Source: CADEDV01 sp036383515
Lineage (GTDB): Bacteria > Bacteroidota > Bacteroidia > Chitinophagales > Chitinophagaceae
Assembly: GCA_036383515.1 (NCBI GenBank)
Contig: DASVOE010000077.1
Coordinates: 1 to 64,000 of the forward strand
DNA length: 64,000 nt
Direction: 5' to 3'
The notes under the pieces are model-generated. The model saw only the letters and a program-made list of their open reading frames with translations, was not told where the DNA came from and made no database searches. Shown here in pieces: positions 1 to 8,686 of this stretch; position 1 is the stretch's first letter; every line of letters starts with the position of its first letter. Position numbers and translations under genes: made by a program.

Positions 1-274
1 TAGTGCATAAGTGACGGAGTACACTCTCGTCACGAAGAAGCTGGATCTTCAGCTTCTCATTGAAGTCGGATAGCGCACTGTATTCCAGAACCCAGTACAA
101 GCCTGTAGTTTTTTTCTGGATCGGGTACGCCAGTGATTTCAATCCCCATGCATTTTCTGCAGTCACTGCACCGCCATTGGCAGTTACTAATGAAGCATAC
201 TTCTTTTGTTCGGCTTTGAATTCCTCATCGCTCAGAACAGGGGTAAAAATCACCATCAATTCATAATTGTTCAT
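1..274 (-). CDS. rpsF: 30S ribosomal protein S6, 3' end cut off by the window edge
   Basis: This is the N-terminal 91 residues of ribosomal protein S6, a small-subunit protein that pairs with S18. Reading the minus strand from the ATG at 274 gives a protein starting MNNYELMVIFTP, with YPIQKKTTGLYWVLEY in the middle and LLRDESVLRHL near the edge, which is the classic S6 pattern. The gene runs off the left edge, so its stop and any rpsR/rplI partners are outside the window. A TATCTTTG promoter element lies about 95 bp upstream. No reading problem is visible. Identification is confident; the only uncertainty is the missing C-terminus. Confidence 0.95.
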   Translation of the reverse strand, partial: MNNYELMVIFTPVLSDEEFKAEQKKYASLVTANGGAVTAENAWGLKSLAYPIQKKTTGLYWVLEYSALSDFNEKLKIQLLRDESVLRHLCT

Positions 275-375
275 TTTACCTGTTTAATGTTTAAAAATTC
301 GGTTTACCCATTGGACATCCTCCGCCAGCTGGCGGAGAAAGAATCTGCGAATACAGATTTGGGGCGGCAAAGATA
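275..375 (-). promoter_or_regulatory. rpsF promoter (-7 element) and 5' leader with palindrome
   Basis: The minus-strand -7 element TATCTTTG is at 368-375 and matches the Bacteroidota TAnnTTTG consensus; a -33 TTTG is not clear. The predicted leader of about 90 nt contains a perfect 16-bp palindrome at 321-336 (TCCGCCAGCTGGCGGA), able to form a 6-bp stem with a 4-nt loop, followed by a CCGAA stretch before the ATG. S6:S18 autoregulatory leaders are known in many bacteria; that this is one is inference only. Confidence 0.5.
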
Positions 376-548
376 GGAGGTTAAGGCCAGAAAATGGAGG
401 GCAGAGAAATGTATTTTTTAGTAACCCGGCTCTGGTAACTCCGGTTGATCTTCCGTTGCGGCGCTCCATTCATCGTTCGGTATTTCTGCTGAGCTAACTC
501 TTTGTTTCATACAAACTTAAACGACTTTGAGTAAGCTCTATAAGCAAT

Positions 549-589
549 TAAAAAGGGCTGACTCATTTAATGAGTGTCAGCCCTTTTTA
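549..589. terminator. Bidirectional hairpin terminator
   Basis: An A-run, a GGGCTGA...TCAGCCC stem extended by CTCATT/AATGAG pairing, then a T-run. It sits 20 nt past the stop of the minus-strand secreted nuclease-like gene and reads symmetrically, so it could also stop plus-strand transcription. The remaining sequence between here and rpsF (376-548) shows no gene I can support. Confidence 0.85.
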
Positions 590-609
590 ATAGTAATAGA
601 AATACAAGG

Positions 610-3600
610 TCAGAGCTTCACCAGCTTCAACGTCACTTTTTCCAATCCCTGTGTAATTTCTACAAAATACAATCCGGCAGTATAGTTATTTCCAATTGTC
701 AATGATTGATTCGCCGACAGGTTTTGTTTTTGCTCAATCATTCTGCCCAGCGCATCTGTTACTTTCATTCTTATTTTTTCATCCGTTTTAGCCTGCATTG
801 TAATTGTAAAGTAACTGGCAGATGGATTGGGCAATACCTGCAGGGCAAGTTTACCTGTTGTATATTCTTCACTATTAGCGTTTCGGGTGATGGAGTGCGC
901 ATCAACAGCACAGCTTCCCAGCATATCACCATGTGCCAGGTGTATAGGAACATCGGTTTGTCCAACCACCAATGTAAATTGACCCGGTGGTGTTTTGTGA
1001 CAAATAACAACTTTCTCCAGCTTTTTGCCACCTCTAATATCAACCACAGTCACTGTTTTGTTGGCTGTAGCCTGGCATCCGTTATTATCTGTTACTGTAA
1101 CGGAGTAAGCTGTAGTTACAGTTGGGTTAACTGTAATCGAAGTGTTTATTGACCCGGTTGACCAGTTGTAAGTATAACCAGCAGTACCGCCACTTGCCTG
1201 CGCATTCAACGTAAGCGAAGAGGCTGGTGCATACCCGATATAAACCGTATTAGGAAGTGTGCCCGATGATAATGCAAATGCATCCGGAATAGTTACAGTA
1301 GGATTATCATTAATAATAACAGTAGTCTGGCAAGTGCTTGAATTACCCCAGCTATCCATAGCCGTCCAGGTAATAACACTGGTTCCTATATTAAACGAAC
1401 CGCTTGCATCATTGGATGAACCATTTCTTGTAGTAGCACCAGTGATCACATAATTATACGTTACCACATCACCACAATCATCAGTAGCTGCAAAAACCGG
1501 GATGGAATAAGTATTTGTCGTGCTGGCACAGAATGTTACATCTGTCGTGCAACTTGTAACAGCAGGAGCTGTACTGTTGCTGAACCTGTAACGGGTAAAG
1601 ACAGGGTAGTGATCTGTTGTTGTAGATCCGTAATTAGAAACCAGGCTCGTAACATCAGTAAGGATGCTTGCGGTTGCATTCAGATAGTATGGTTCGAAAT
1701 CATTTGAAATAGTTACATGATCAATTACATCATTATAACTTACGGTTGATTTTTTACCGGCAAGGCTAAGTGGTAATGTTACCGGTTCAAAATTTTCTGT
1801 GTCATTGGTAAATGAATTCCAGGAAGTAGTGGTAAAACCATCGGTGATGGACTGATCCAGGTCGTCGTTATAATCTCCCAGCATAATAATATTATCATTT
1901 GCATAGTTCTGTTGCAATGTATAATGTAATGTATCAGCTCCATTTTTTCTTCTTGTATACGAACCCGCAGTAGGAGCTGTATTTGCTTTAGCATGTACCA
2001 GGATAAACTTCACATTCTTCGTTACACAATTCAGGGTAACATCGGCACTCATCATAAACGGAAAACGTCCGCTGGACCAGTAGTTATAAGCAGGGTTGGC
2101 AATATCAGCGGCTGTATTTATCCCGGCAGATAATAATGGCGTCGTCGTAACATTGGAAAACAAAGCTGTTTTATAAACGAATGCCAGTTTTTGCGCCTCG
2201 CCTAAAGGCGAAGGTGTGCTGGAAAAAGGATTGGTATGCGAGCCATAATTACTAATCACATACGAGTAACCCGGCATCTGGCTTACCACATTAGCCAGTC
2301 TTGTTTCACTTACCACTTCAGCCAAAGCATACACATCTGCATTTAAGTTTTGTAAAATAGTTTTGATGTTCTGTTCCTGTAAATTTTCATTGGTGGGCCC
2401 GAATGTTGTACTTCCAAACCATTCTATATTCCAGTTCACTACTTCAAGTGTTGTTATAGGATCAATACTTGTGCCTTTCAAATTAATTGCTTCAGATAAG
2501 GAAGAAGTGGCAACAGTTATTGAACCCGAAAAGTCTAGGTTGTTTTGTGTTGGAGAAAAACGAAGCGTTACTGTCTTCGTTACATCACTTGCTTCAGCTG
2601 GTGTATAAAGCAGGGAAGTGCTGAAGGCTATTCCATCTTTTGATAAAAGAAAATCTCCTGTTGCATTTAATGTAACATTATCGGTAAGATCATTGCCTAT
2701 AAATGTAAATGTTTTATCAGCAGTTGATCCTGCAGCCACATACGTAAATTGAACATCAGTTGTGCTTACGGTAAGGCTTGGTGGTGGCGGCACCGGTGAG
2801 TTGATAACCGTAATATCATCTAACGTCCATCTTGCGCCGTCGTCGTCGGTAGAAGTATAAACATAAGCAAAATGAACATTGGATTGTTTGAATGCTGAGA
2901 GGTTAATATTTTCGGATAAGGTCCATGCATTAGATGTTTGCCCCGGGAACTTTCCATTCAGGTCTGTCCAGGTGGCAGCAGCAGGATCACCTCCATTATA
3001 ATCTGTCGAAATTTTTAATAGCAAAGGTTTGCCATTAAAGGCTGTTCTGCTCCAGAATGAGAGTAATGGATAAGTAGTGGCTGTCAGGTTGAATGAAGGA
3101 GAAATCAGCCAGTCTATGTTCGGAATATTTGTTCCGCTAAATCCATTTATTTGTACTCCATTAGGTGCACTGCCCAATGGAAGATCAGCTGCATTTCTTC
3201 CAAACGTAGTACAACCCCAGATCTGCGGCCCCACGGCACTATAAAAGGAGAAGCCATCACTTAAAGCGGAAGTGCAGGTATTGAAACTGTAATTGTTTCC
3301 AACAATACCAACAGGCTGGTTGCCTGTTGTAAAGCTCCAGGTACTGTTTCCAGCAAATCCTGTAAAAACATTTTCTGAAAGATCACGGAATGCGCCGTTG
3401 TCCACTTCAAGATAATAAGATGTATTGTACGCCAGTCCCTGAACAAGGAATGAAACGCTGGCGCCACCAACCGTTACATCAGTGCTGGCAACATTATACG
3501 TTTTTACAATGCTGTTGTCAGCCGTTTTCTTTAAAACAATATTGCCAGTTTGTTTCTCAACATTTTCATTAAATGTAAGCACTGCTGTAAATGCAGCAGG

Positions 3601-5550
3601 TGTATTAATGGCAGTGTTTGCAGGTGATAAGGTAGAAATTGCCGGCGGGGTAACATCTGTTACAGAATTTTTAGGCGTAGGTGGTGTGATTGATGTAAAA
3701 TCAGTTGAGTTATTATTCGAATCAAATCCTGTTGGTGTTCTTTGAATGGAGTTTGTAGCAGAAGGAACCGGTGCAGAACCTGCGCCTTCAAATCCACCAC
3801 CAGTTACAGAACCATAAGCTACTTTATCAACGATAGAAATATTTAAAGGATTTTGACCAGTAAGCGCTACAGTATTATTTACCAAAGCTACTTTACCAGC
3901 GCCTGCGGCCATAGCAATACTTCCGCTTGCATCTGGTGTTGGGAGATTAGCAGTACCACCTGCGCCGGCAGCTTCCTGTATCAAATAATAACCATGTGGA
4001 GGTATTGATCCCGATAAAGAGGTTGTCTGCCATGGGCCGGTTCCGGCTGAAGAGTTATATTGTATTGACCAGCCTGCCAGGCTATAGGGAACATTGCCAT
4101 TATTATAAAGTTCAATAAAGTCATTTTTATATAAAGAACCGCCGTTTCCACCACCACCATACACTTCATTTATAACGATTGGCGGATTGTCATTGTCTAA
4201 TAAATTAATACTTGCAGAAGCCGGTGCACCTACAACATAACTATTGGTGGCACTATTCAATGTTATCGTTATTGTTTCGGCACCTTCTATATCTATATCA
4301 TCGCTTGCATTTATTGTAACAGTTCCGCTGCTCTGGCCCTGGGCAATGCTGATAACTCCTGAAAGCGGATCTGAATAATCTGTATTAAGAGTCGCACTGC
4401 CGGTAAGTGTATAATTAACAGTAACGCCACCGGCGGGTGCAGGAGAGGAGAGATTAATTGTAAATGTTCCATTAGTTGCCGGTTCTGCTGCAGTAATGCC
4501 GGCTGCGACTGATACTGAAGGAGGAGCGTCATTATCAATTAAATTAATACTGGCGGTTCCTGTATTGATAGTGTAAGGGCTTGTTGCAGTATTCAGTGTT
4601 ATGTCAATTGTTTCGGTGCCTTCAAAATTAGGATCATCATTGGGAGCTAATGTTATTGTCCCATTACTGTTGCCTTCCGCAATAGTTATACTTCCTGCCA
4701 ATGCATCACTGTAATCTGTATTGGATGCTGATCCGCTTAATGTATATGTAACGGTAATTCCGCCAACAGGAGCGGGGCTTGAAAGCGCTACAGTAAATGT
4801 TCCGTTGGTTGATGGCTCAGCAGCATTAACTCCTGCTGCAACAGATACAGTTGTTGTTGGTGTTCCGGAAAAGCTGAGTGAAAAATCGTCAACGGCGAGA
4901 CCATCATCTGCCCCTGTAGCATCTACATCCGTCCAGCGAATAAAAAATGTAGCTCCATTGGCGATATTGAGACCGGTTATTGTTAAAGTCAAAGCTGCAC
5001 GGTTTGCTGCAGCATTGCCATCAAGTGCGCCGGCAGTTGTTGTGAAGGGTGATACAAAGTCGAGTGAGTTTGCATCAGCCCAGGTGCCGGTAGTAATGCT
5101 TGTTGCATTAGTGCTGTATTGAAAATCTATTTGATCAGTTCTTGTAATAGCTCCGAGTCGCCATTGTTCACCAGTGTAAGAAATTGTAAGGCTTGTGATA
5201 GTACTTCCGGAATTATTGGTGAATCCAGCTCCGAAAATAGATATAAGAGTTCCGGATCTTAATTGGCCCAACGCTCTGTCGGTACTGCCTGCAGTACCAT
5301 AGCTATATGTATCGCCTGTATTTGAACTTCCCGGATCAACAGCATATTGTTCATTATCACGGGCACCTCCGCCACTTTCTGTCATAAACCAACCGGGAAT
5401 AGTAAGATTGTTTGTAGTAGAAGCTGCTGTGTTTGACAGGGTATTAAAATCCTGAGTATATGTTCCTGAAGTAAGTGAAATCGTTTGTCCAAAAACAGTT
5501 GCTGATAAAACGAAAATAAAAGCTGGAATCAAAAAGTAAATCTTTCTCAT
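610..5550 (-). CDS. Giant secreted multidomain protein with endonuclease/exonuclease/phosphatase domain and T9SS type A sorting signal
   Basis: This 1646-residue protein is predicted to be exported by Sec and then across the outer membrane by T9SS. In order: signal peptide (1-21, ending VFGQ); an N-terminal beta region to about 230; two Calx-beta repeats (about 233-340 and 345-450); a lamin-tail domain (about 455-610, PIVINEVYGGGG); a Big_5/SbsA-like Ig domain (about 635-735); a beta-sandwich resembling choice-of-anchor J (about 747-910); an Ig-like segment (925-1020); an EEP nuclease/phosphatase domain (about 1037-1320); PKD-like repeats; and a type A sorting domain from about 1568 (LPNPSASYFTI). 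EEP signature residues are all visible: VNWNIEWFG, LAEVV, LVHAKA, LGDYND and TDHYP, so the domain should be active. A role in extracellular DNA or phosphate scavenging is inference. It stands alone, with a strong terminator downstream. Confidence 0.85.
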   Translation of the reverse strand: MRKIYFLIPAFIFVLSATVFGQTISLTSGTYTQDFNTLSNTAASTTNNLTIPGWFMTESGGGARDNEQYAVDPGSSNTGDTYSYGTAGSTDRALGQLRSGTLISIFGAGFTNNSGSTITSLTISYTGEQWRLGAITRTDQIDFQYSTNATSITTGTWADANSLDFVSPFTTTAGALDGNAAANRAALTLTITGLNIANGATFFIRWTDVDATGADDGLAVDDFSLSFSGTPTTTVSVAAGVNAAEPSTNGTFTVALSSPAPVGGITVTYTLSGSASNTDYSDALAGSITIAEGNSNGTITLAPNDDPNFEGTETIDITLNTATSPYTINTGTASINLIDNDAPPSVSVAAGITAAEPATNGTFTINLSSPAPAGGVTVNYTLTGSATLNTDYSDPLSGVISIAQGQSSGTVTINASDDIDIEGAETITITLNSATNSYVVGAPASASINLLDNDNPPIVINEVYGGGGNGGSLYKNDFIELYNNGNVPYSLAGWSIQYNSSAGTGPWQTTSLSGSIPPHGYYLIQEAAGAGGTANLPTPDASGSIAMAAGAGKVALVNNTVALTGQNPLNISIVDKVAYGSVTGGGFEGAGSAPVPSATNSIQRTPTGFDSNNNSTDFTSITPPTPKNSVTDVTPPAISTLSPANTAINTPAAFTAVLTFNENVEKQTGNIVLKKTADNSIVKTYNVASTDVTVGGASVSFLVQGLAYNTSYYLEVDNGAFRDLSENVFTGFAGNSTWSFTTGNQPVGIVGNNYSFNTCTSALSDGFSFYSAVGPQIWGCTTFGRNAADLPLGSAPNGVQINGFSGTNIPNIDWLISPSFNLTATTYPLLSFWSRTAFNGKPLLLKISTDYNGGDPAAATWTDLNGKFPGQTSNAWTLSENINLSAFKQSNVHFAYVYTSTDDDGARWTLDDITVINSPVPPPPSLTVSTTDVQFTYVAAGSTADKTFTFIGNDLTDNVTLNATGDFLLSKDGIAFSTSLLYTPAEASDVTKTVTLRFSPTQNNLDFSGSITVATSSLSEAINLKGTSIDPITTLEVVNWNIEWFGSTTFGPTNENLQEQNIKTILQNLNADVYALAEVVSETRLANVVSQMPGYSYVISNYGSHTNPFSSTPSPLGEAQKLAFVYKTALFSNVTTTPLLSAGINTAADIANPAYNYWSSGRFPFMMSADVTLNCVTKNVKFILVHAKANTAPTAGSYTRRKNGADTLHYTLQQNYANDNIIMLGDYNDDLDQSITDGFTTTSWNSFTNDTENFEPVTLPLSLAGKKSTVSYNDVIDHVTISNDFEPYYLNATASILTDVTSLVSNYGSTTTDHYPVFTRYRFSNSTAPAVTSCTTDVTFCASTTNTYSIPVFAATDDCGDVVTYNYVITGATTRNGSSNDASGSFNIGTSVITWTAMDSWGNSSTCQTTVIINDNPTVTIPDAFALSSGTLPNTVYIGYAPASSLTLNAQASGGTAGYTYNWSTGSINTSITVNPTVTTAYSVTVTDNNGCQATANKTVTVVDIRGGKKLEKVVICHKTPPGQFTLVVGQTDVPIHLAHGDMLGSCAVDAHSITRNANSEEYTTGKLALQVLPNPSASYFTITMQAKTDEKIRMKVTDALGRMIEQKQNLSANQSLTIGNNYTAGLYFVEITQGLEKVTLKLVKL

Positions 5551-5789
5551 GCAATTTTGTTTTTAATAAAAAGAGATTTTCATCTGGTGTCTACAGTTGA
5601 ATCATTTGTCAAATCGAAAATTAAGAATTGAAGGGATAGGCTTTTACAGGAAGGAATTTACAAACAGCAGGCAAGCTAAGTAAAAAAGGAATATTTATTT
5701 TCAGTTGTTTACTTTTTGTAGATAGTAAATCTACCTGCTGAATAAAAATATTGTTGGATTAACAATGATATAATATTCTTTTAATGCAT

Positions 5790-7490
5790 TTAATCTCCGG
5801 ATAACCTGATGTCAATTACCCGAAGCTGTAAATTTTTTTCACCATTCCATTCATTTTCGTCGATCTTGAAAACGATATCCACAGGTTTTTTAAGTTGGAG
5901 TGTAGAAAATTTATCAGCCATATTAAAACCGATGCCGCTTATTGTTGTATTGTGTTGTCTCACCGAAAAACGAATATGCTGTTCCTTTACAATTTTTGAA
6001 TAACCGGTATCAACTACGTTCCGGGTAATAAAAACGGGACGGAGGTTTTCAGGTCCGAATGGTTCCATCTGGCACATGATGTTATAGAAAGGCCATTTAA
6101 TATCCTGCAACGAAATTTCAGCATCAATAATTATTTCCGGAATGAGTAGTTCAGGATGAATGGTGGAAGATACTACCGCTTCAAATTTTTCCCGGAGTGC
6201 ATCCACCTGTGTTAACTCCAATGTCATGCCGGCAGCAGCAAAGTGTCCTCCATATCCCAGCAAATGTTCACGGCAGGCGTGAATGGCTTCATATAAATTA
6301 AAACCGGGAACGCTACGGGCACTGCCCGCAGCATAATCGCCTGATCTGGTCAGTACGATGGTGGGGCGATAATATTGTTCTATTAAACGGGAAGCTACAA
6401 TTCCTACCACCCCTTTATGCCAGTGCTCTTTAAAAACCAACGTTGATTTATTGTTGACCCACCCTGTATTTTCTCCAATCAGGGATAGTGCTTCTGCCGT
6501 AATATTTATATCAGCTTCTTTACGATCGGTATTATCGCTGTGCAGCATTTCGGCATATTCCAGGGCCTGTTCATCCGTATCTGCTACAAACATCTGCACG
6601 GCTTTGCGTGCATCATCCATTCTTCCGGCCGCATTCACTCTTGGAGCGATCATGAATACAAGATTGTTAATGTGCAATTCTTTTGTAAGTCCGCTCAATT
6701 GTATGAGTGCTTTAATGCCCTTGTTAGGACTTTCATTTACTTTTTTTACTCCGTGAAAAGCCAGTATCCTGTTTTCTCCGGTTATGGGAACTATATCAGC
6801 AGCGATAGCCGTGGCAACAAGATCGATATAAGCATACACATCGGCATCTCCCAGGCCAAACTGTGGTGCCAGTGCTGTGATGAGTTTGAAACCAACGCCA
6901 CATCCGCACAATTCTTTATAAGGATAAGGACAGTCCTTTTGTTTTGGATTGAGGATAGCAACAGCGGGGGGAAGTAGTTCATCGGGTAAATGATGATCAC
7001 AAACGATAAAATCTATGCCTAACGTTTTTGCATAGGCAATAAGATCAACGGATTTAATACCACAGTCTAACGATATAATTAGTGTAAATCCATTTTCTTT
7101 TGCAAAATCAATCCCTGCTTTACTTACTCCATACCCTTCGCGGTAACGATGGGGGATATAAAAATCAAGGTGGGTATGAATTTTTTTAAGAAACTGGTAC
7201 ATACAGGCAACAGACGTAGTGCCATCCACATCGTAATCGCCAAACACTAAAATTTTTTCATTATTAGTAATAGCGGATAAGATTCTTCCCACAGCCTTGT
7301 CCATGTCTTTCATCAGCCAGGGATCATGAAGAGAAGAAAGTTGCGGACGGAAGAAATCTTTGGCTGAATCAAATGTTTCAATGCCTCTTTGAACAAGGAT
7401 GCTGCAGATAACCGGATGTACCTTCAACAATTGTTGCAAAGCAGCGACTTTATTTTCGTCGGCTTTTAATATGTTCCATCGTTTCTCCAT
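5790..7490 (-). CDS. recJ: Single-stranded-DNA-specific exonuclease RecJ
   Basis: RecJ degrades single-stranded DNA 5' to 3' in recombinational and mismatch repair. The DHH core is clear: FGDYDVDGTTS (motif I), SLDCG, CDHHLP, and the DHHA1 pieces GVVGIVASRL and GYGGHFAAAGMTL. The frame is open to a TTG at 7529 that would overlap the stop of the upstream gene by 4 nt, giving 579 residues. I prefer the ATG at 7490, because the protein then begins MEKRWNIL, as RecJ proteins in this group usually start, giving 566 residues. It is directly downstream of the polyprenyl synthase gene and probably cotranscribed with it. Confidence 0.93.
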   Translation of the reverse strand: MEKRWNILKADENKVAALQQLLKVHPVICSILVQRGIETFDSAKDFFRPQLSSLHDPWLMKDMDKAVGRILSAITNNEKILVFGDYDVDGTTSVACMYQFLKKIHTHLDFYIPHRYREGYGVSKAGIDFAKENGFTLIISLDCGIKSVDLIAYAKTLGIDFIVCDHHLPDELLPPAVAILNPKQKDCPYPYKELCGCGVGFKLITALAPQFGLGDADVYAYIDLVATAIAADIVPITGENRILAFHGVKKVNESPNKGIKALIQLSGLTKELHINNLVFMIAPRVNAAGRMDDARKAVQMFVADTDEQALEYAEMLHSDNTDRKEADINITAEALSLIGENTGWVNNKSTLVFKEHWHKGVVGIVASRLIEQYYRPTIVLTRSGDYAAGSARSVPGFNLYEAIHACREHLLGYGGHFAAAGMTLELTQVDALREKFEAVVSSTIHPELLIPEIIIDAEISLQDIKWPFYNIMCQMEPFGPENLRPVFITRNVVDTGYSKIVKEQHIRFSVRQHNTTISGIGFNMADKFSTLQLKKPVDIVFKIDENEWNGEKNLQLRVIDIRLSGD

Positions 7491-7525
7491 TGCTCGGGCA
7501 CCATTGCTCTCGCCGGTTTTATTGA

Positions 7526-8488
7526 TCAATATGTGCGATCGGTTACAAAGAGAACCATTTGTTCCAGCCCACTCCGGATCGGGCTTTCAGGGAATTCATG
7601 TAGTAGTGTTATCGCCTCATCTTTATAAGAATTCATCTGTTGGGTAGCATATGCAATACCCCCGCTTTCTACTACTATATTAATTACCCATTGCACTTTC
7701 GCTTTGTCCTTATTGTTGTTCTTAATTATATAGATCATTTTCCGACGGGTTTCCTTATCTACTTTGTTCAACGAATAGATCAGCGGAAGGGTTAATTTTT
7801 TTTCTTTGATGTCATTGCCCGTTGGTTTGCCTACGTTTTCGCTGGCATAATCGAAAAGATCGTCTTTTATCTGGAAAGCAATGCCGGCTTTTTCGCCAAA
7901 TTGCCGCATTTTTTCGGTGATTGCTTCATTTTTACTGGTACTCCATGCACCAGCTGCACAAGCTGATGCTAATAATGAAGCCGTTTTATTACGTATAATT
8001 TCAAAATAAATATCTTCTTTCAGGTTGAGGGATCGGGCTTTTTCCAGCTGTAAAAGCTCTCCTTCGCTCATTTTTCGTACTGCGTCAGAAAGAATATGAA
8101 GAATTTTATAATCATTATTATCCAGAGAAAGAAGCAGTCCTTTGGCTAGCAAATAATCACCAATCAGCACATTTGCCTTGGCTTTCCATAAAGCATATGT
8201 AGAGAAAAATCCACGCCGTTCCATCGAATCATCCACAACATCATCATGCACCAGGGTGGCGGTATGCAACAATTCAACAAGCGAAGCAGCCCTGTATGCA
8301 GCATCATTAATCTCACCGCATAATTTGGCGGAAAGCAATACAAACATAGGTCTCAGCTGTTTTCCTTTTCGTTTTACAATGAAACGCATGATGCGGTCGA
8401 GGAGGGGGGTATTGCTTTTGGCTGCATCTTTGAAATGAAGTGCAAAGGTCTTTAATTCCTGGTCAATGAGGTCTGTTGGTAACTGCAT
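7526..8488 (-). CDS. All-trans polyprenyl diphosphate synthase
   Basis: This 320-residue protein is a long-chain trans-prenyltransferase that condenses isopentenyl diphosphate onto allylic primers to make the side chain of menaquinone. Both aspartate-rich motifs are present: LVHDDVVDDSMERRG near residue 80 and QIKDDLFDYAS near 210, plus GKQLRPMFVLLSAKL upstream of the first. Bacteroidota use menaquinone, and futalosine-pathway genes occur at 25.5-27.1 kb, so a hepta- or octaprenyl product is likely, but chain length cannot be read from the sequence. It heads an apparent operon with recJ. Confidence 0.9.
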   Translation of the reverse strand: MQLPTDLIDQELKTFALHFKDAAKSNTPLLDRIMRFIVKRKGKQLRPMFVLLSAKLCGEINDAAYRAASLVELLHTATLVHDDVVDDSMERRGFFSTYALWKAKANVLIGDYLLAKGLLLSLDNNDYKILHILSDAVRKMSEGELLQLEKARSLNLKEDIYFEIIRNKTASLLASACAAGAWSTSKNEAITEKMRQFGEKAGIAFQIKDDLFDYASENVGKPTGNDIKEKKLTLPLIYSLNKVDKETRRKMIYIIKNNNKDKAKVQWVINIVVESGGIAYATQQMNSYKDEAITLLHEFPESPIRSGLEQMVLFVTDRTY

Positions 8489-8612
8489 GGATAAAAAAGA
8501 GCAATTTACGCCTCAAAAAAATAATTACTACATCATGCATCAAAATGGACCAATTTAGTGACTAAGTAATTGAAAAATAACAACGATATGCCTTAAATAA
8601 ATTTTGCAAAAA

Positions 8613-8643
8613 TTTGGTTTTTAACCTCCAAGTCATATTTTTG
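8613..8643 (+). promoter_or_regulatory. Promoter of the OmpA-like gene
   Basis: TTTG at 8613-8616, a 19-bp spacer, then TATTTTTG at 8636-8643, an exact fit to the Bacteroidota consensus (TTTG-N19-21-TAnnTTTG). The start codon follows 43 bp later, so this gene, unlike several others here, has a true leader. Confidence 0.78.
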
Positions 8644-8686
8644 CTTTTTATTAGGACATTGTTTTCGTAAATCTTAATCCTTAGTT

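Noticed and set aside
284..469. A 61-codon minus-strand frame upstream of rpsF
   Set aside because: It covers the rpsF promoter, the palindrome and the leader, and its composition does not look like a protein.
706..1152. A 148-codon plus-strand frame opposite the C-terminus of the giant secreted protein
   Set aside because: It is a shadow of a strongly supported gene, with no start context and an implausible composition.
5689..5752. Nested inverted repeats (inner GTAGAT/ATCTAC) downstream of recJ
   Set aside because: The outer pairing is loose and there is no T-run, so I do not call a terminator.
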